Below are positions 41,246 to 50,400 of a DNA stretch of 64,000 nucleotides, one piece after another. The stretch covers positions 124,001 to 188,000 of the forward strand of contig NZ_JODS01000031.1 of assembly GCF_000718025.1 (NCBI RefSeq), read 5' to 3'. Position 1 is the first letter of the stretch; every line of letters starts with the position of its first letter. The notes under the pieces were generated by a model. The model was not told the origin of the DNA. It saw nothing but the letters and a program-made list of their open reading frames with translations, and made no database searches. Both the position numbers and the translations under genes were made by a program. This DNA is from Kitasatospora purpeofusca (GTDB taxonomy: Bacteria > Actinomycetota > Actinomycetes > Streptomycetales > Streptomycetaceae).

Positions 41246-44200
41246 ATGGTCGGGGAGATCGGTGCGCAGGGTTACGTCGCGCGGCTGGAGGACGCGAAGC
41301 TCGTCTTCCGCAACGAACGCGGGCGGGTCCTGAAGAAGGTGCCGCCCGCGCTGGCGGGACATCCCGGCCTGTCAGGGCTGGTCGCGCTCGCCGCCGGTGC
41401 CGAGGCGCACCGCAGGAGGTGCGAGCAGGAAGCCGAACGGCTGGTCCGCGAGGGCGTCGCGGTGCCGGACCGGGCGGTGGACCTGCTCTCGGCGGACGCC
41501 GCCTGGGCGGAGGCCCTGGCGCGGGCCGGACTCAATCCCTCCGTAGGGGAGCCCGAGGGCGACAGCGGGCTGCTCGCCCGCCGCTACCGGCACTCCGCCC
41601 TGCCCGACGCGGAGCGCGTACTGCTCACCACCGTCGACGCCGCACGCCACCGCGACCGCCTGATGGCGCACCAGGGCTGGGAGCCGGTCGGCGCCCTGGC
41701 GGCGACCGGGCTGCCGGCCGACGCGGCGATGCCGTTCCCCGAGTCCGCGCTCGCCGGGCATCCTGCCCGCGAGCAGGAGGTGCTGCGGTACGTCGAGCGC
41801 CTGGAGGAGGCCACCTCGGCGTGGCGGGTGTGGGTGAAGCGCGACGTCGACGCCGTACTGAAGGCGATCGCCGCCGCCGAGCCGGCGCTCTCGCGCTGCT
41901 TCCTGGACGGCGTCGCCGACCTGTGCCTGCGCCACGGCGGGGAGCGGGCCGACGCGGCGGCGTGGTTCGCCCGCGCGAGGACGGCGGAGCGCACCGCGGG
42001 CGAGCAGGTCGACCAGGAGTGGCTGGACGCCCGCTACGCCGCCGCGGACGCGGCCGGCGCACTCACGGAGACGGCGCTGCGCGAACGCCTCCGGCAGGTC
42101 ACCGCGCGCGGCGCCGACCGCGACGCGGCCCGCCGCACGCTCGCCCTGCTCGGCGACCGCACGCTCCGCGAGGGCCCCCGCCCCGGACTCGCCACCGACC
42201 TCGTGCGCACCGCCCGCGCCGCGGGCCTCGACCCGGCCCGCGAGCTCGCCCGACTGGCCGGCCGGCTGCTGCCGGCCCGCGACCTGTGGCACACGGCCGC
42301 CCGCGAGTTCTGGGCCGCGCTGCTCGCCGACCCCGCCTGGGAACTGGTCCTGGCCGAACGTCCGCACCTCGCCCGGGAGGTGGTCGCGGCGGGGCCGCAG
42401 CCCGGGATGCCGGACGCGGACCTGACCCTCGACTACCTGGAGCGGACCGGCGCGCTGGCGCACCTCACCGCCGCCTCCGCCGACGCGGGCGGCGCCGCAC
42501 CCGGCACCGCCGCCGACTGGCTGCGCGCCCTCGTCCTCCTGGCCGACCGCTCGCCCCGCTCGGGGGCCAGGCCGGTCGTGCACCGGATCGCCGCGCTGCT
42601 GGCGCCCCGGATCGCGGCCGACGGCGTGCCCATCGATCTGCCGTACCCGAGCCGGTGGGACCGGCGGGTGTCGGGGAGCCCGGTCCTGCGGCTGGGTGTG
42701 CTGGACCTGCTGCTGGCCGCGGGCGTGCCGGTGGCCGACCCGCCGCCGCGGCTCGCCGACCCGCACCTCTACCGCGTCGAGACCGCGCCGCGCCCCGGGC
42801 TGTCCTCGCTGTGCGCCGATCCGAGGTTCGCCCGCGAGCTGCGGGCCCTGCTGCGGGCCGAGTTCGAGCTGACCAACGGCGGCGACGCGGACAACCTCTG
42901 GTACCAGCCGCACGACCCCAAGGGGTGGGCGAAGGTCCCCACCCTGGTGGACACCGAACCGGGACGCGCCGTGCTGGCGCAGTGGTGCGACGAGGAACTC
43001 GCCGAGCTGCCGGTGCTCGACCTGGACGGGGCAGCGCTGACGCTCGCCCGCTTCCAGCACATCGGCGCCGCCGCCGTACTGCTCGCCGACCCGGACCGGG
43101 CCCGGCGGCTGGCCGCCGTCGACGTCGCGGCCCTGCTGCTCGACGCGGTGCGGGCCGAGGCCCCGGAGCCCGCGCTCGACCGGGCGGGCGCCGAGCTGCT
43201 GCTCGGCGCGGTCGAGGCGCGCTCCGTGTTCCGCGACGCCGCCGCCGGCCCGGTGCGCCAACGGATCGGGCGGCTCCTGGGGATCGAGGAGGAGCGGGTC
43301 GGCCGCGAGTTCGCCCGCCTGGTGCAGATCGCCGCGAACTGCCGGGACGGACTGGCGCACCTGGTGCCGCTGCTCACCCCCGCAGCCGCGGTGCCCGCCG
43401 ACCCTCCCACTCCCGCTCCTCCCGCGCCGGCCGACCCTCCCGCCGACCCGGCCTCCGCCCCCGCCACCCCGGCACGGGTGCGTGTCGGCCGCCTGCTGCG
43501 TGAGGCGGCCACGAGCAGTCCCCTCTGGGGCGGCGACCTCGACCGTCCCAGCACGATCGTCCCCGGCGTGTCCGCCGCCTTCCCCTACCTGGTCGTCGAC
43601 TGGCAGACCGAGCTGCTCCGCGGTGACGCCACGAGCCCCGGGCGGCTGCGCGAGTACGCCGACCTGCCGTTCGTGGCGGAGCGGGGCCCGGGCCGCTGGC
43701 GCACCGTCAACGTCGCGCGCCCGGACCGCCGGCCCACCCCGCCGGCAGGCCACCTCTTCCGGACCGCGCTGTCGACCACGCTGGTCCTCCACAGCAGCTT
43801 CCACCAGGCCGTGCTGCTGGAGTACGCCCCCGGCGGCACCTTCCCCGAGGACGGTCCGGCGGCCGCCGCCGGCTGCGAGGTCCGTACCGGCGTTGATCTG
43901 GCCCAGCAGATCGACCCCGACCTGCTGCACGCCTATCTGGAGCTGTTCGCCGAGCGCGGCCCGCTGCCCACCCACCCCGGAACGGTCGAGCGCCTGGCCG
44001 AACGGCTCGCCCTGACCCCGGCCGAGGCGGGCGCCCTGCTCGCCGTCCGCACCCACCACCGGGACTCCCGGAGCGCCGCCGAGAAGGAGATCGTCCGACG
44101 GATCGGGGCCGACGCCGTCCGGGAGTTCCGCACCCGGCTGGTGCCCACCGAGCCGGAGCGCCTGTGGACGCACGGGCCGGACGTCGACCGCGCGGTGGCC

Positions 44201-45313
44201 TGGTGGCACGAGCGGTACGGCGCGCCGCCGGTCGAGGCCGAGCTTCTCGCCCTGGCCCGGCGCGAGATCCGCTTCCCCACCGGCGAATGGGCACCGACGG
44301 GCCCCGGACCGGCCGTCGACCCGGTCCCGCCGGGCCTGCGCAGGCGCTGCCGCCGCCCGGAGGCCCTGCTCGCCGCCGCCCTCGCAACCAACGGCGGTCC
44401 CGACAGCGATTCCGACCGCGACCCCGACCCCGACTTCGCACCCGCGCCGTACGCCTCGCCGTACGCGATGGCCTGGCTCGCCTACCGCACGCCCGCCGGC
44501 CACCCGCTGCGCCCCGCACTCGCTGCGGCCGCACTGCGCGTCACCTCCGAGCACACCTCCGACCGGGCAGAACCCCGAGCAGCGTGGCGGCTCTTCTCCG
44601 TCGACCGCCGCAGCGCCACCGGCAGGCCGTCACCCCCGCCGGCCGACCTGCCCGGCGTGGAGGTGGTGGACGAACCGGCCACCGGCCAGTGGCACGTCCT
44701 GGTCCGCCCCGGCCTGCTCACGGGCGCCGACGACCCGGTCCTGGACGCGCTCGACGACTACTACGACCGGCTGAAGCCCTCACAGGCCCGGCCGGCCGGC
44801 TCCGGCCTGCCCGCCCTCGCCGATCTGCGCATCCTGCTGTCCGGCGACCTGGCTGCCCTCGGCCACCACCTCGCCGCCGACGCCCACCGCACCCCCGGCT
44901 GGGAACAGGACCCGCGCCGCAGCGCGCCGGACGTCGTCGCCGCCTGCGCGAGCGCCCTCGACCTGCCCACGGACGCCGCCGCGCTCTACCTGATGCTGCT
45001 CGCCCTGCCCGACCCCACCGACCGCCAGGTCCGCCGGTGGACGGGCTGGACCCCGGCCACGCTGAAGGCCGCCCAGCAGCGGCTGTGCGCCACCGGCCTG
45101 GTGCTCACCGCCCGTCGCCCCCGCGCCGGCCGCACCCTCTTCCTCCCCGGCCCCTGGCTGGACCTGAAAGCCCCCCGACTCCCCGTCGAGACCGCGAAAC
45201 TCGCCCACCTCACCCTCGCCCCCGAACGCGCCGGCACCGCCCACGCCGTCCTCGTCCCCACCGGCCCCCTTCCCACCCTCTTCGCCACCGCCTGGCGCAC
45301 CGCCCACCCCTGA
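41246..45313 (+). CDS. giant DUF4132-like protein, function unknown
   Basis: 1355-aa cytoplasmic protein. The N-terminus (YVARLEDAKLVFRNERGRVL, KKVPPALAGHP) resembles, from memory, the start of actinobacterial DUF4132/MolR-type proteins. The body is Ala/Arg/Leu-rich alpha-solenoid-like sequence, with aromatic segments such as ADNLWYQPHDPKGW, a Pro-rich hinge near residue 715, and VVDWQTELLRGDATSPG with LVLHSSFHQAVLLEYAPGG around 775-860. A C-terminal winged-helix-like stretch (RQVRRWTGWTPATLKAAQQR) ends the protein. No nuclease, ATPase or protease motif seen. It is divergent from the M16 gene. Confidence 0.75.
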   Translation: MVGEIGAQGYVARLEDAKLVFRNERGRVLKKVPPALAGHPGLSGLVALAAGAEAHRRRCEQEAERLVREGVAVPDRAVDLLSADAAWAEALARAGLNPSVGEPEGDSGLLARRYRHSALPDAERVLLTTVDAARHRDRLMAHQGWEPVGALAATGLPADAAMPFPESALAGHPAREQEVLRYVERLEEATSAWRVWVKRDVDAVLKAIAAAEPALSRCFLDGVADLCLRHGGERADAAAWFARARTAERTAGEQVDQEWLDARYAAADAAGALTETALRERLRQVTARGADRDAARRTLALLGDRTLREGPRPGLATDLVRTARAAGLDPARELARLAGRLLPARDLWHTAAREFWAALLADPAWELVLAERPHLAREVVAAGPQPGMPDADLTLDYLERTGALAHLTAASADAGGAAPGTAADWLRALVLLADRSPRSGARPVVHRIAALLAPRIAADGVPIDLPYPSRWDRRVSGSPVLRLGVLDLLLAAGVPVADPPPRLADPHLYRVETAPRPGLSSLCADPRFARELRALLRAEFELTNGGDADNLWYQPHDPKGWAKVPTLVDTEPGRAVLAQWCDEELAELPVLDLDGAALTLARFQHIGAAAVLLADPDRARRLAAVDVAALLLDAVRAEAPEPALDRAGAELLLGAVEARSVFRDAAAGPVRQRIGRLLGIEEERVGREFARLVQIAANCRDGLAHLVPLLTPAAAVPADPPTPAPPAPADPPADPASAPATPARVRVGRLLREAATSSPLWGGDLDRPSTIVPGVSAAFPYLVVDWQTELLRGDATSPGRLREYADLPFVAERGPGRWRTVNVARPDRRPTPPAGHLFRTALSTTLVLHSSFHQAVLLEYAPGGTFPEDGPAAAAGCEVRTGVDLAQQIDPDLLHAYLELFAERGPLPTHPGTVERLAERLALTPAEAGALLAVRTHHRDSRSAAEKEIVRRIGADAVREFRTRLVPTEPERLWTHGPDVDRAVAWWHERYGAPPVEAELLALARREIRFPTGEWAPTGPGPAVDPVPPGLRRRCRRPEALLAAALATNGGPDSDSDRDPDPDFAPAPYASPYAMAWLAYRTPAGHPLRPALAAAALRVTSEHTSDRAEPRAAWRLFSVDRRSATGRPSPPPADLPGVEVVDEPATGQWHVLVRPGLLTGADDPVLDALDDYYDRLKPSQARPAGSGLPALADLRILLSGDLAALGHHLAADAHRTPGWEQDPRRSAPDVVAACASALDLPTDAAALYLMLLALPDPTDRQVRRWTGWTPATLKAAQQRLCATGLVLTARRPRAGRTLFLPGPWLDLKAPRLPVETAKLAHLTLAPERAGTAHAVLVPTGPLPTLFATAWRTAHP

Positions 45314-45459
45314 CAGTGCCTCGCGCGGCTCCGACGCCGCCCGACCGTCGCCGACTCCGTAGCGAGCTCGCGGTGGCACGGGCGCGTCGGAAACCCGTCG
45401 AATGATGGGTGGGTTTCGTGAAAGTGTTCTCCTGTTGATCCACCCGACCGGAGACCTTT

Positions 45460-46374
45460 GTGACGATCCGCCGTACCACCCTGACCGCCGCCGCCACGCT
45501 GCTCGCCCTCTCCGCAGTCGCCGCCTGCAATGACGGAGACGCGCAGTCCGCGCCGACGGCCGCCGGCGCCCCGGCCACCGCGAGCCCCACCACGAGCGCG
45601 ACGCCCACCGCGACCGCGAGCGCCACGCCGACACCTGTCCCGACCCCGACCCCGACGTCGACGCCTACCCCGACGCCGACCGCGTCCGCGACTCCCACCG
45701 GCGCCCCGGTCGACGCCACGGGGGCGTTCGACCCCGCCGTCGCCCTGGCCAACGCCGACCGGACGCCGTACGCCGCCACCGAGACCATGAAGACCACCGC
45801 GACGGCGGGCGGCCAGGTGGGATCCGTGCTCGCCGGTACCGGCCGGGTCAACTACAACACGCCGACCCGTGAGGGCCGGACCGAGACGAAGATGACGCTC
45901 GCCGACAGCGACGAGCCGGCCCTCTGGATGGAGACGGTCAACACCGGCACGACGATCTTCATGCGTGACAGGACCAAGCCGGGCAGCGCCTGGCGCGCCG
46001 AGGAGCGCGGCGACAAGGCCCGGGCCGACGACCTGACCGTCTACGTCAAGGCCCTCGTCGAGGCCGGTCCTGCGGCCCGCAAGGGCATGGAGCAGAAGAA
46101 CGGCGTCCCCGCCTACCACCTCGGCGCTCGCCTGACGGCAGCCCAGGTCAAGGCCATCGACCCCACGGAGTACCAGAAGATGGTCGAGAAGGGCGTCGAC
46201 GGCGGCAAGCAGATCGACGTCTGGATCGACCGGGCCGGCCGCGTCCTGGCCCAGACGCAGTCCATGAAGATGACCACCGGTGGCACGGCCGTCACCAGCA
46301 CCATCGCGTTGACCTACACCGACTTCGGCCCTCGCGAGACCTTCAGCGCGCCGACCACCGCTGCCGCCGGCTGA
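45460..46374 (+). CDS. LppX/LprG-type lipoprotein
   Basis: 304-aa lipoprotein; GTG start 45460. Signal peptide RRTTLTAAATLLALSAVAAC with lipobox AVAAC, then a long Thr/Pro linker (~residues 30-85). The globular domain from ~residue 90 (ANADRTPYAATETMKTTATA, TREGRTETKMTLADSD, DVWIDRAGRVLAQTQSMKMT) has the antiparallel-strand pattern of LppX/LprG-like lipid or ligand carriers. A 146-nt upstream gap probably holds its promoter. It terminates at the strong hairpin 46411-46448. Confidence 0.85.
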   Translation: MTIRRTTLTAAATLLALSAVAACNDGDAQSAPTAAGAPATASPTTSATPTATASATPTPVPTPTPTSTPTPTPTASATPTGAPVDATGAFDPAVALANADRTPYAATETMKTTATAGGQVGSVLAGTGRVNYNTPTREGRTETKMTLADSDEPALWMETVNTGTTIFMRDRTKPGSAWRAEERGDKARADDLTVYVKALVEAGPAARKGMEQKNGVPAYHLGARLTAAQVKAIDPTEYQKMVEKGVDGGKQIDVWIDRAGRVLAQTQSMKMTTGGTAVTSTIALTYTDFGPRETFSAPTTAAAG

Positions 46375-46410
46375 TCCCTCCCGGCCGGCGCGCTCCCGTC
46401 GATGCCGACG

Positions 46411-46448
46411 GCCCGTCCGCCCCCGGAAACCGCCGGGGGCGGACGGGC
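46411..46448. terminator. strong bidirectional hairpin terminator
   Basis: A perfect 16-bp stem (46411-46426 with 46433-46448), loop AAACCG, between convergent genes. Confidence 0.85.
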
Positions 46449-46457
46449 CCCTCGGCG

Positions 46458-47228
46458 TCAGACGGGCGGCAGCAGATCGCCCTCACTGATGGTGTACGTC
46501 AGCAGCGGTTGGACGAAGTCCGCCTCACGGTTCTCGCGCCGCCGCAGCCGGAAGAACTCCTGCCGCTGCTCCTCGTCCGCCGCGACCAGGGGTTCGCCCT
46601 GCGGCAGGTAAGGAAGCCCGTCACGGAACCGGAGCAGCGTCCTCGACGTCCGGAAGGTCACGCCCAGCCACTGGTTGTCGGCGGTCCGGGCGGGCGCGTC
46701 CAGGACGATCCGGTGCCTGAGCCGCCGATTCGACTCGACGGAGAACACGACCGCACCGTGGTGGAGCAGCGGGATCCCGAACGCCTCGCCACCGGACCCC
46801 TTCGGTTCCACGATCAGCCTCCGCGGCGGGTCCGTTTCGGGGTGCCGGTAGCAGGAGAACACGGCGATGAACGAGTCGTCGGCCAGGTCGAGGGCCTGGT
46901 CGGAATGGCTGCCCATGGTGGTGTACGCGTTCGTGTACGTCTCGATGAGCGCGTTGTTGAAGCCGACCGCGAGCCCGGCACGCTCCTGGATCCGCCGCGC
47001 CAGCCGCTCGTGCACCGCCCGGAAGCGCTGCACCGGGCCGCCGTAGCGGGTGGTGGTGCGCACGAGCGGCACACCGTCCGTCCCGTCGATCCGGGTGAGT
47101 GTGGCGCCCTGCCGGCCCTTGCCCGTGTCCTCCAGGCGGGCCGACGCGGAGAGCTCCGCGAAGAGGTTCCCGTCGGTCGGCAGATCGTACGAGCGGACCT
47201 GGTCCGGGATGCTAGGGGTGGGGGGCAA
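46458..47228 (-). CDS. AlkB-like 2OG-Fe(II) oxygenase
   Basis: 256-aa oxygenase. The iron triad is plausible as MGSHSDQALDL (His108, Asp110) and LRHRIVLDAP (His173), with 2-oxoglutarate-binding arginines in WLGVTFRTSRTLLRF. The order and the NALIETYTNAYTTMGSHSDQ context (compare the N-x-Y motif of AlkB proteins) point to the AlkB clade, though with a long C-terminal tail (~residues 200-256). AlkB enzymes demethylate nucleic acids; relatives modify proteins or metabolites. It overlaps the upstream gene by 17 nt. Confidence 0.75.
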   Translation of the reverse strand: MPPTPSIPDQVRSYDLPTDGNLFAELSASARLEDTGKGRQGATLTRIDGTDGVPLVRTTTRYGGPVQRFRAVHERLARRIQERAGLAVGFNNALIETYTNAYTTMGSHSDQALDLADDSFIAVFSCYRHPETDPPRRLIVEPKGSGGEAFGIPLLHHGAVVFSVESNRRLRHRIVLDAPARTADNQWLGVTFRTSRTLLRFRDGLPYLPQGEPLVAADEEQRQEFFRLRRRENREADFVQPLLTYTISEGDLLPPV

Positions 47229-48453
47229 GGTAGTCTCCCGTGTTCATGCTGAAACGGAATCCGTCGCCGTAGTCGATGAAGGACGAGGACCTGTTCTCCT
47301 CGGCGTACAGCCGGCGCAGTTCGTCCATGCCGGCGGGTGTGGGCGGCTCCAGCGGGACCGGATCCCCGGCGGTCTTGAGGAACGTGCGGCCGTCCCGGTG
47401 CACGGCCTCGGCACTCGAACAGCGCACCACGTACCCCAGGCGGGTCGGGAGCAGTTCTGCGTCCAAGGACGAGGGCCGGATCTCGTGCGTGTAGAGGCGG
47501 TTGGTGGACAGCGGCATGAGGAACACGGACCCGGGGTGGAGGGTCAGTGTGAACTGCGGCGGCAGCGCGGTCCCGTCGGGCACGGCCGCCTGGTCCTTGA
47601 GGTGGAAGCGGAGCCTGGTCAGCCCACTGACACCGTTCACCCCGAGGTCGAAGGGATCCTGGGCCAGCGGCCGCAGCCCGTCGAGCCGGTCGTAGAAGGT
47701 GCAGAAGGCCATGATGCCGTTGACGGGCATGTCCTTGGTCTTGTCGGCATGGGCCGAGATCCTCGCCTTGGACTGCTTGCGCCCGTCCGTGGCCCCGGTG
47801 TTGTGGTAGATCTGGGCGAGGACGTGGTTCAGCGGCGCCTGGCCGCGGAACACGGCGGCGGCCTCGCGGTTCAGCGCCTCGACGACACCCGCGTCGGTCG
47901 GGCCGAAGCCCTCGGTCGGTCCCGACAGGTTCGTGGAGCACCGCAGCAGTCGGAAATGCAGCTCGTCACCGTCCCGCGTGACCGGCGTGAGATAGATCCC
48001 GCTGCGACGGGCCGTCCCGGGCTTGGTGGACTCGGTCAGCGACTGGAACGCGTGCTCCGCACTGATCCGCCCGAAGTGGTCGGCGTCGGGTTCGAAGAAC
48101 TGCGGGTAGTACACGCCGACACCGTGCACCCGGACGGGAAGCCGGCCGAGCCCGACGACATTCCACAACGCGTCGACGCCCTCGCCCCCGTCCCCGCCGT
48201 AGCCGTGCGACAGCTCCCGCACCACGAACACCCGCGCGGCCGCCCGCAGCGGGAGGCCACTGATCGCGGAGATGTCGCCGCACAGGTAGACGGTCTTCCG
48301 CGCGAGCTCGACCGCACCGGAGGCAAGCTCCTCCGGCGTGACGACCGACCCGAGGAACCGCGTCACCACGTCATGGCCCCGCACCGCCGAAGGCGCGACC
48401 AGGACACTGCCCGCGTCCTCGACGCGGGCCTGCGCCGACTCCGTCGCGTCCAT
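47212..48453 (-). CDS. 2OG-oxygenase-like protein paired with the AlkB-like gene
   Basis: 413-aa protein of unrecognised family. It carries an HxD pair in RISAHADKTKDMPVNGIM and, ~100 residues later, LYTHEIRPS then LPTRLGYVVRCSS, which fit the distal His and 2-oxoglutarate Arg of a second Fe(II) oxygenase. The N-terminal ~150 residues (LCGDISAISGLPLRAAARVF, LWNVVGLGRLPVRVHGVGVY) have no familiar motif. Start ATG 48453. Overlap with the AlkB-like gene implies coupled translation and possibly one complex. Confidence 0.68.
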   Translation of the reverse strand: MDATESAQARVEDAGSVLVAPSAVRGHDVVTRFLGSVVTPEELASGAVELARKTVYLCGDISAISGLPLRAAARVFVVRELSHGYGGDGGEGVDALWNVVGLGRLPVRVHGVGVYYPQFFEPDADHFGRISAEHAFQSLTESTKPGTARRSGIYLTPVTRDGDELHFRLLRCSTNLSGPTEGFGPTDAGVVEALNREAAAVFRGQAPLNHVLAQIYHNTGATDGRKQSKARISAHADKTKDMPVNGIMAFCTFYDRLDGLRPLAQDPFDLGVNGVSGLTRLRFHLKDQAAVPDGTALPPQFTLTLHPGSVFLMPLSTNRLYTHEIRPSSLDAELLPTRLGYVVRCSSAEAVHRDGRTFLKTAGDPVPLEPPTPAGMDELRRLYAEENRSSSFIDYGDGFRFSMNTGDYLAPHP

Positions 48454-48873
48454 CAGAAACCCCCGCCATTCGCAGACATCGGTGAATCGCCCCTACGACC
48501 CGTTGACCGCCGATGCTCTCACGGGGGTCTGACAGCGGGTAACGCCTGCCCTGCGGCCGACTCCGAAGGCCCCCTCGCGCTGAGCGTGGCTGCGGCGGGA
48601 CAATGGATCCGTGTCCGAGGAACCGCGTCCGTTGTCAGACCTGTGGCCCCTCGGCCGGGCGACTGGCTGTTCGACTCGACGCCGTCACCGTCACCACCGG
48701 GGGCGGTCTGGGCCGCGCCGGGCACCCGGGCTCTGGCTGGCGGCGCCTGCCCTGGGCGACCTGAGGACGAACCGCCCGGCTCGCCCGCGACGCCCGCGCG
48801 GACGGCTCCTCCGTGGACCTGCCCGGCGTGCCGGTGTGCGGTGCCGGGCCGACTGCCGAGGAGACTGGGCGCT
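48454..48873. other. gene-free divergent region
   Basis: 420 nt between divergent genes. Several open frames exist but none has plausible codon use or a ribosome binding site; nothing else seen. Confidence 0.5.
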
Positions 48874-49371
48874 GTGACTGATGTGCGAGAGAACCTGACC
48901 TATCAGAAGTTCGGCCTGGCGGTGCGTGACCTTGCCCGGACGATCGCCGACGACGGGTACGAGCCCGACCTCATCCTGAGCATCGCTCGCGGTGGTGTGT
49001 TCGTGGCGGGCGGCCTGGCGTACGCGCTGGACTGCAAGAACATCCACCTGGTGAACGTGGAGTTCTACACGGGTGTGGGCACCACCCTGGAGATGCCCGT
49101 CATGCTGGCGCCCGTCCCCGCGGCGATCGACTTCACCGACAAGAAGGTCCTGATCGCCGACGACGTCGCCGACACCGGCAAGACCCTGAAGCTGGTGCAC
49201 GACTTCTGCCTCGGCCACGTCGCCGAGGTGCGGTCCGCCGTCATCTACGAGAAGTCGCACTCCCTCGTGAAGTGCGAGTACGTGTGGAAGCGTACGGACG
49301 ACTGGATCAACTTCCCGTGGTCGGTGGAACCGCCGCTCGTCCGGCGCGAGGGCCAGGCACTCGACGCCTGA
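48874..49371 (+). CDS. purine-type phosphoribosyltransferase
   Basis: 165-aa type I PRTase. GTG 48874 preceded by GAGGAG. The PRPP loop is VLIADDVADTGKTLK; the PPi loop region is ILSIARGGVFVAGGLA; the C-terminal hood has YVWKRTDDWINFPWSVEP. The hydrophobic core and length fit xanthine/hypoxanthine-guanine PRTase relatives annotated as salvage enzymes, but base specificity cannot be told. It sits alone, ending at a hairpin shared with the convergent gene. Confidence 0.88.
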   Translation: MTDVRENLTYQKFGLAVRDLARTIADDGYEPDLILSIARGGVFVAGGLAYALDCKNIHLVNVEFYTGVGTTLEMPVMLAPVPAAIDFTDKKVLIADDVADTGKTLKLVHDFCLGHVAEVRSAVIYEKSHSLVKCEYVWKRTDDWINFPWSVEPPLVRREGQALDA

Positions 49372-49406
49372 TCGGAGCCTGCCGTCACGGTCAGCGCCGC
49401 GGGGGT

Positions 49407-49437
49407 GGCGGGCGACGGGTCTCGTCCGTCACCCGCC
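49407..49437. terminator. bidirectional hairpin terminator
   Basis: A 12-bp stem with one mismatch (49407-49418 with 49426-49437) and a 7-nt loop, between convergent genes. Confidence 0.65.
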
Positions 49438-49449
49438 ATGTCCGGGTGT

Positions 49450-50400
49450 TCAGCGGGCACTGCCGAGGTAGACGGTGTAGCCGGTCACCGAGGGAATGGG
49501 GATGTTGAGCATGCCCGCGGTCTCGGTGAGGGTTGCTTCCTGGGCCAGCACGCTGCCGGTGGCCGGATCGATGATGAAGGTGTAGCGGGTGGGCAGGCCG
49601 CTCTCCCGCGAGGTCGCGGAGTAGGCGATGCCCGGTCGGCCGGCCCGGTCGGTCACCGTCCCGGTGGCCTCGATACCCGGCAGCGAGGCGATCAGCTCCA
49701 GCACCGCCGCGCGCTGCCCGGCGCTAAGCGCGCGTTCGACGAGCAGGTCGTGCACCGCCTGCGAGGCCCCCAGCGGCTCGTCCACGCCAGGGGTGCGCCT
49801 GCGCAGCCAGTGCTTGAGCGCCTGGCCGTCCTGCGGCGTGCTGATGTCCTGGAGTGTGGGGTGGAAGAGGTCCTTGCGGGTCTTCTCCGACCCGCCGAGG
49901 CTGCGTCGTTCGCGGACGGGGCCGGCCGGGCTGTCGAGGATCCTGTAGTCGTACGGGACGACGCGGGAGGAGATGTTCCCGTGGTCGTCCCTGGTGTTGA
50001 GCGACCACTCCTGCCAGTGCAGCCCGAGCGGAGTCGTGGGTGCCTCGGCGGCCGACCGGGCGGTGCGGGCGATCTCCAGGATCTGCGTACTCGCGTCGGT
50101 GGACGCCTGCTCCGGCGTCAGGTGGTACGCCAGCGGCGCTGGGGTGGCGGCCGAGGCGGAACCGCTGCCCCCCGGCAGCGCGAGCAGCGCCGCTGCCACC
50201 GCCGAGACGGCCCCGGCGGCGACCAGTGCGACAACCGGACGTCGTCGCGGGAAGGGCCTCGGTCGGACCTGTGCCGGTTCCGGGGCGGCGTTGGACAGGA
50301 TCCTCACCAGGGCCGCCTCGGCGTCGCCCGGCAGCGGCAGCTCGCCGGCAGCCGGATCGCTGGACGCCATCATTTTCCTGACCCGCTTCGCGGTACTCAC
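49450..50400 (-). CDS. CU044_5270-family membrane protein (sigma-factor partner)
   Basis: 316 aa from GTG 50400, which overlaps the sigma factor stop (GTGA). A short cytoplasmic N-terminus (~55 aa) is followed by one membrane helix, VVALVAAGAVSAVAAALLAL, and a large extracytoplasmic domain (QASTDASTQILEIARTARSA, WQEWSLNTRDDHG, TGSVLAQEATLTETAG). This arrangement is typical of proteins encoded after ECF sigma factors of this type, and suggests an anti-sigma or signal-sensing role, although no ZAS zinc motif is present. Confidence 0.82.
   Translation of the reverse strand: MSTAKRVRKMMASSDPAAGELPLPGDAEAALVRILSNAAPEPAQVRPRPFPRRRPVVALVAAGAVSAVAAALLALPGGSGSASAATPAPLAYHLTPEQASTDASTQILEIARTARSAAEAPTTPLGLHWQEWSLNTRDDHGNISSRVVPYDYRILDSPAGPVRERRSLGGSEKTRKDLFHPTLQDISTPQDGQALKHWLRRRTPGVDEPLGASQAVHDLLVERALSAGQRAAVLELIASLPGIEATGTVTDRAGRPGIAYSATSRESGLPTRYTFIIDPATGSVLAQEATLTETAGMLNIPIPSVTGYTVYLGSAR

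Noticed and set aside
48519..48873. Short frames in the 48.5-48.9 kb gap
   Set aside because: Compositional shadows without ribosome binding sites or recognisable pattern.
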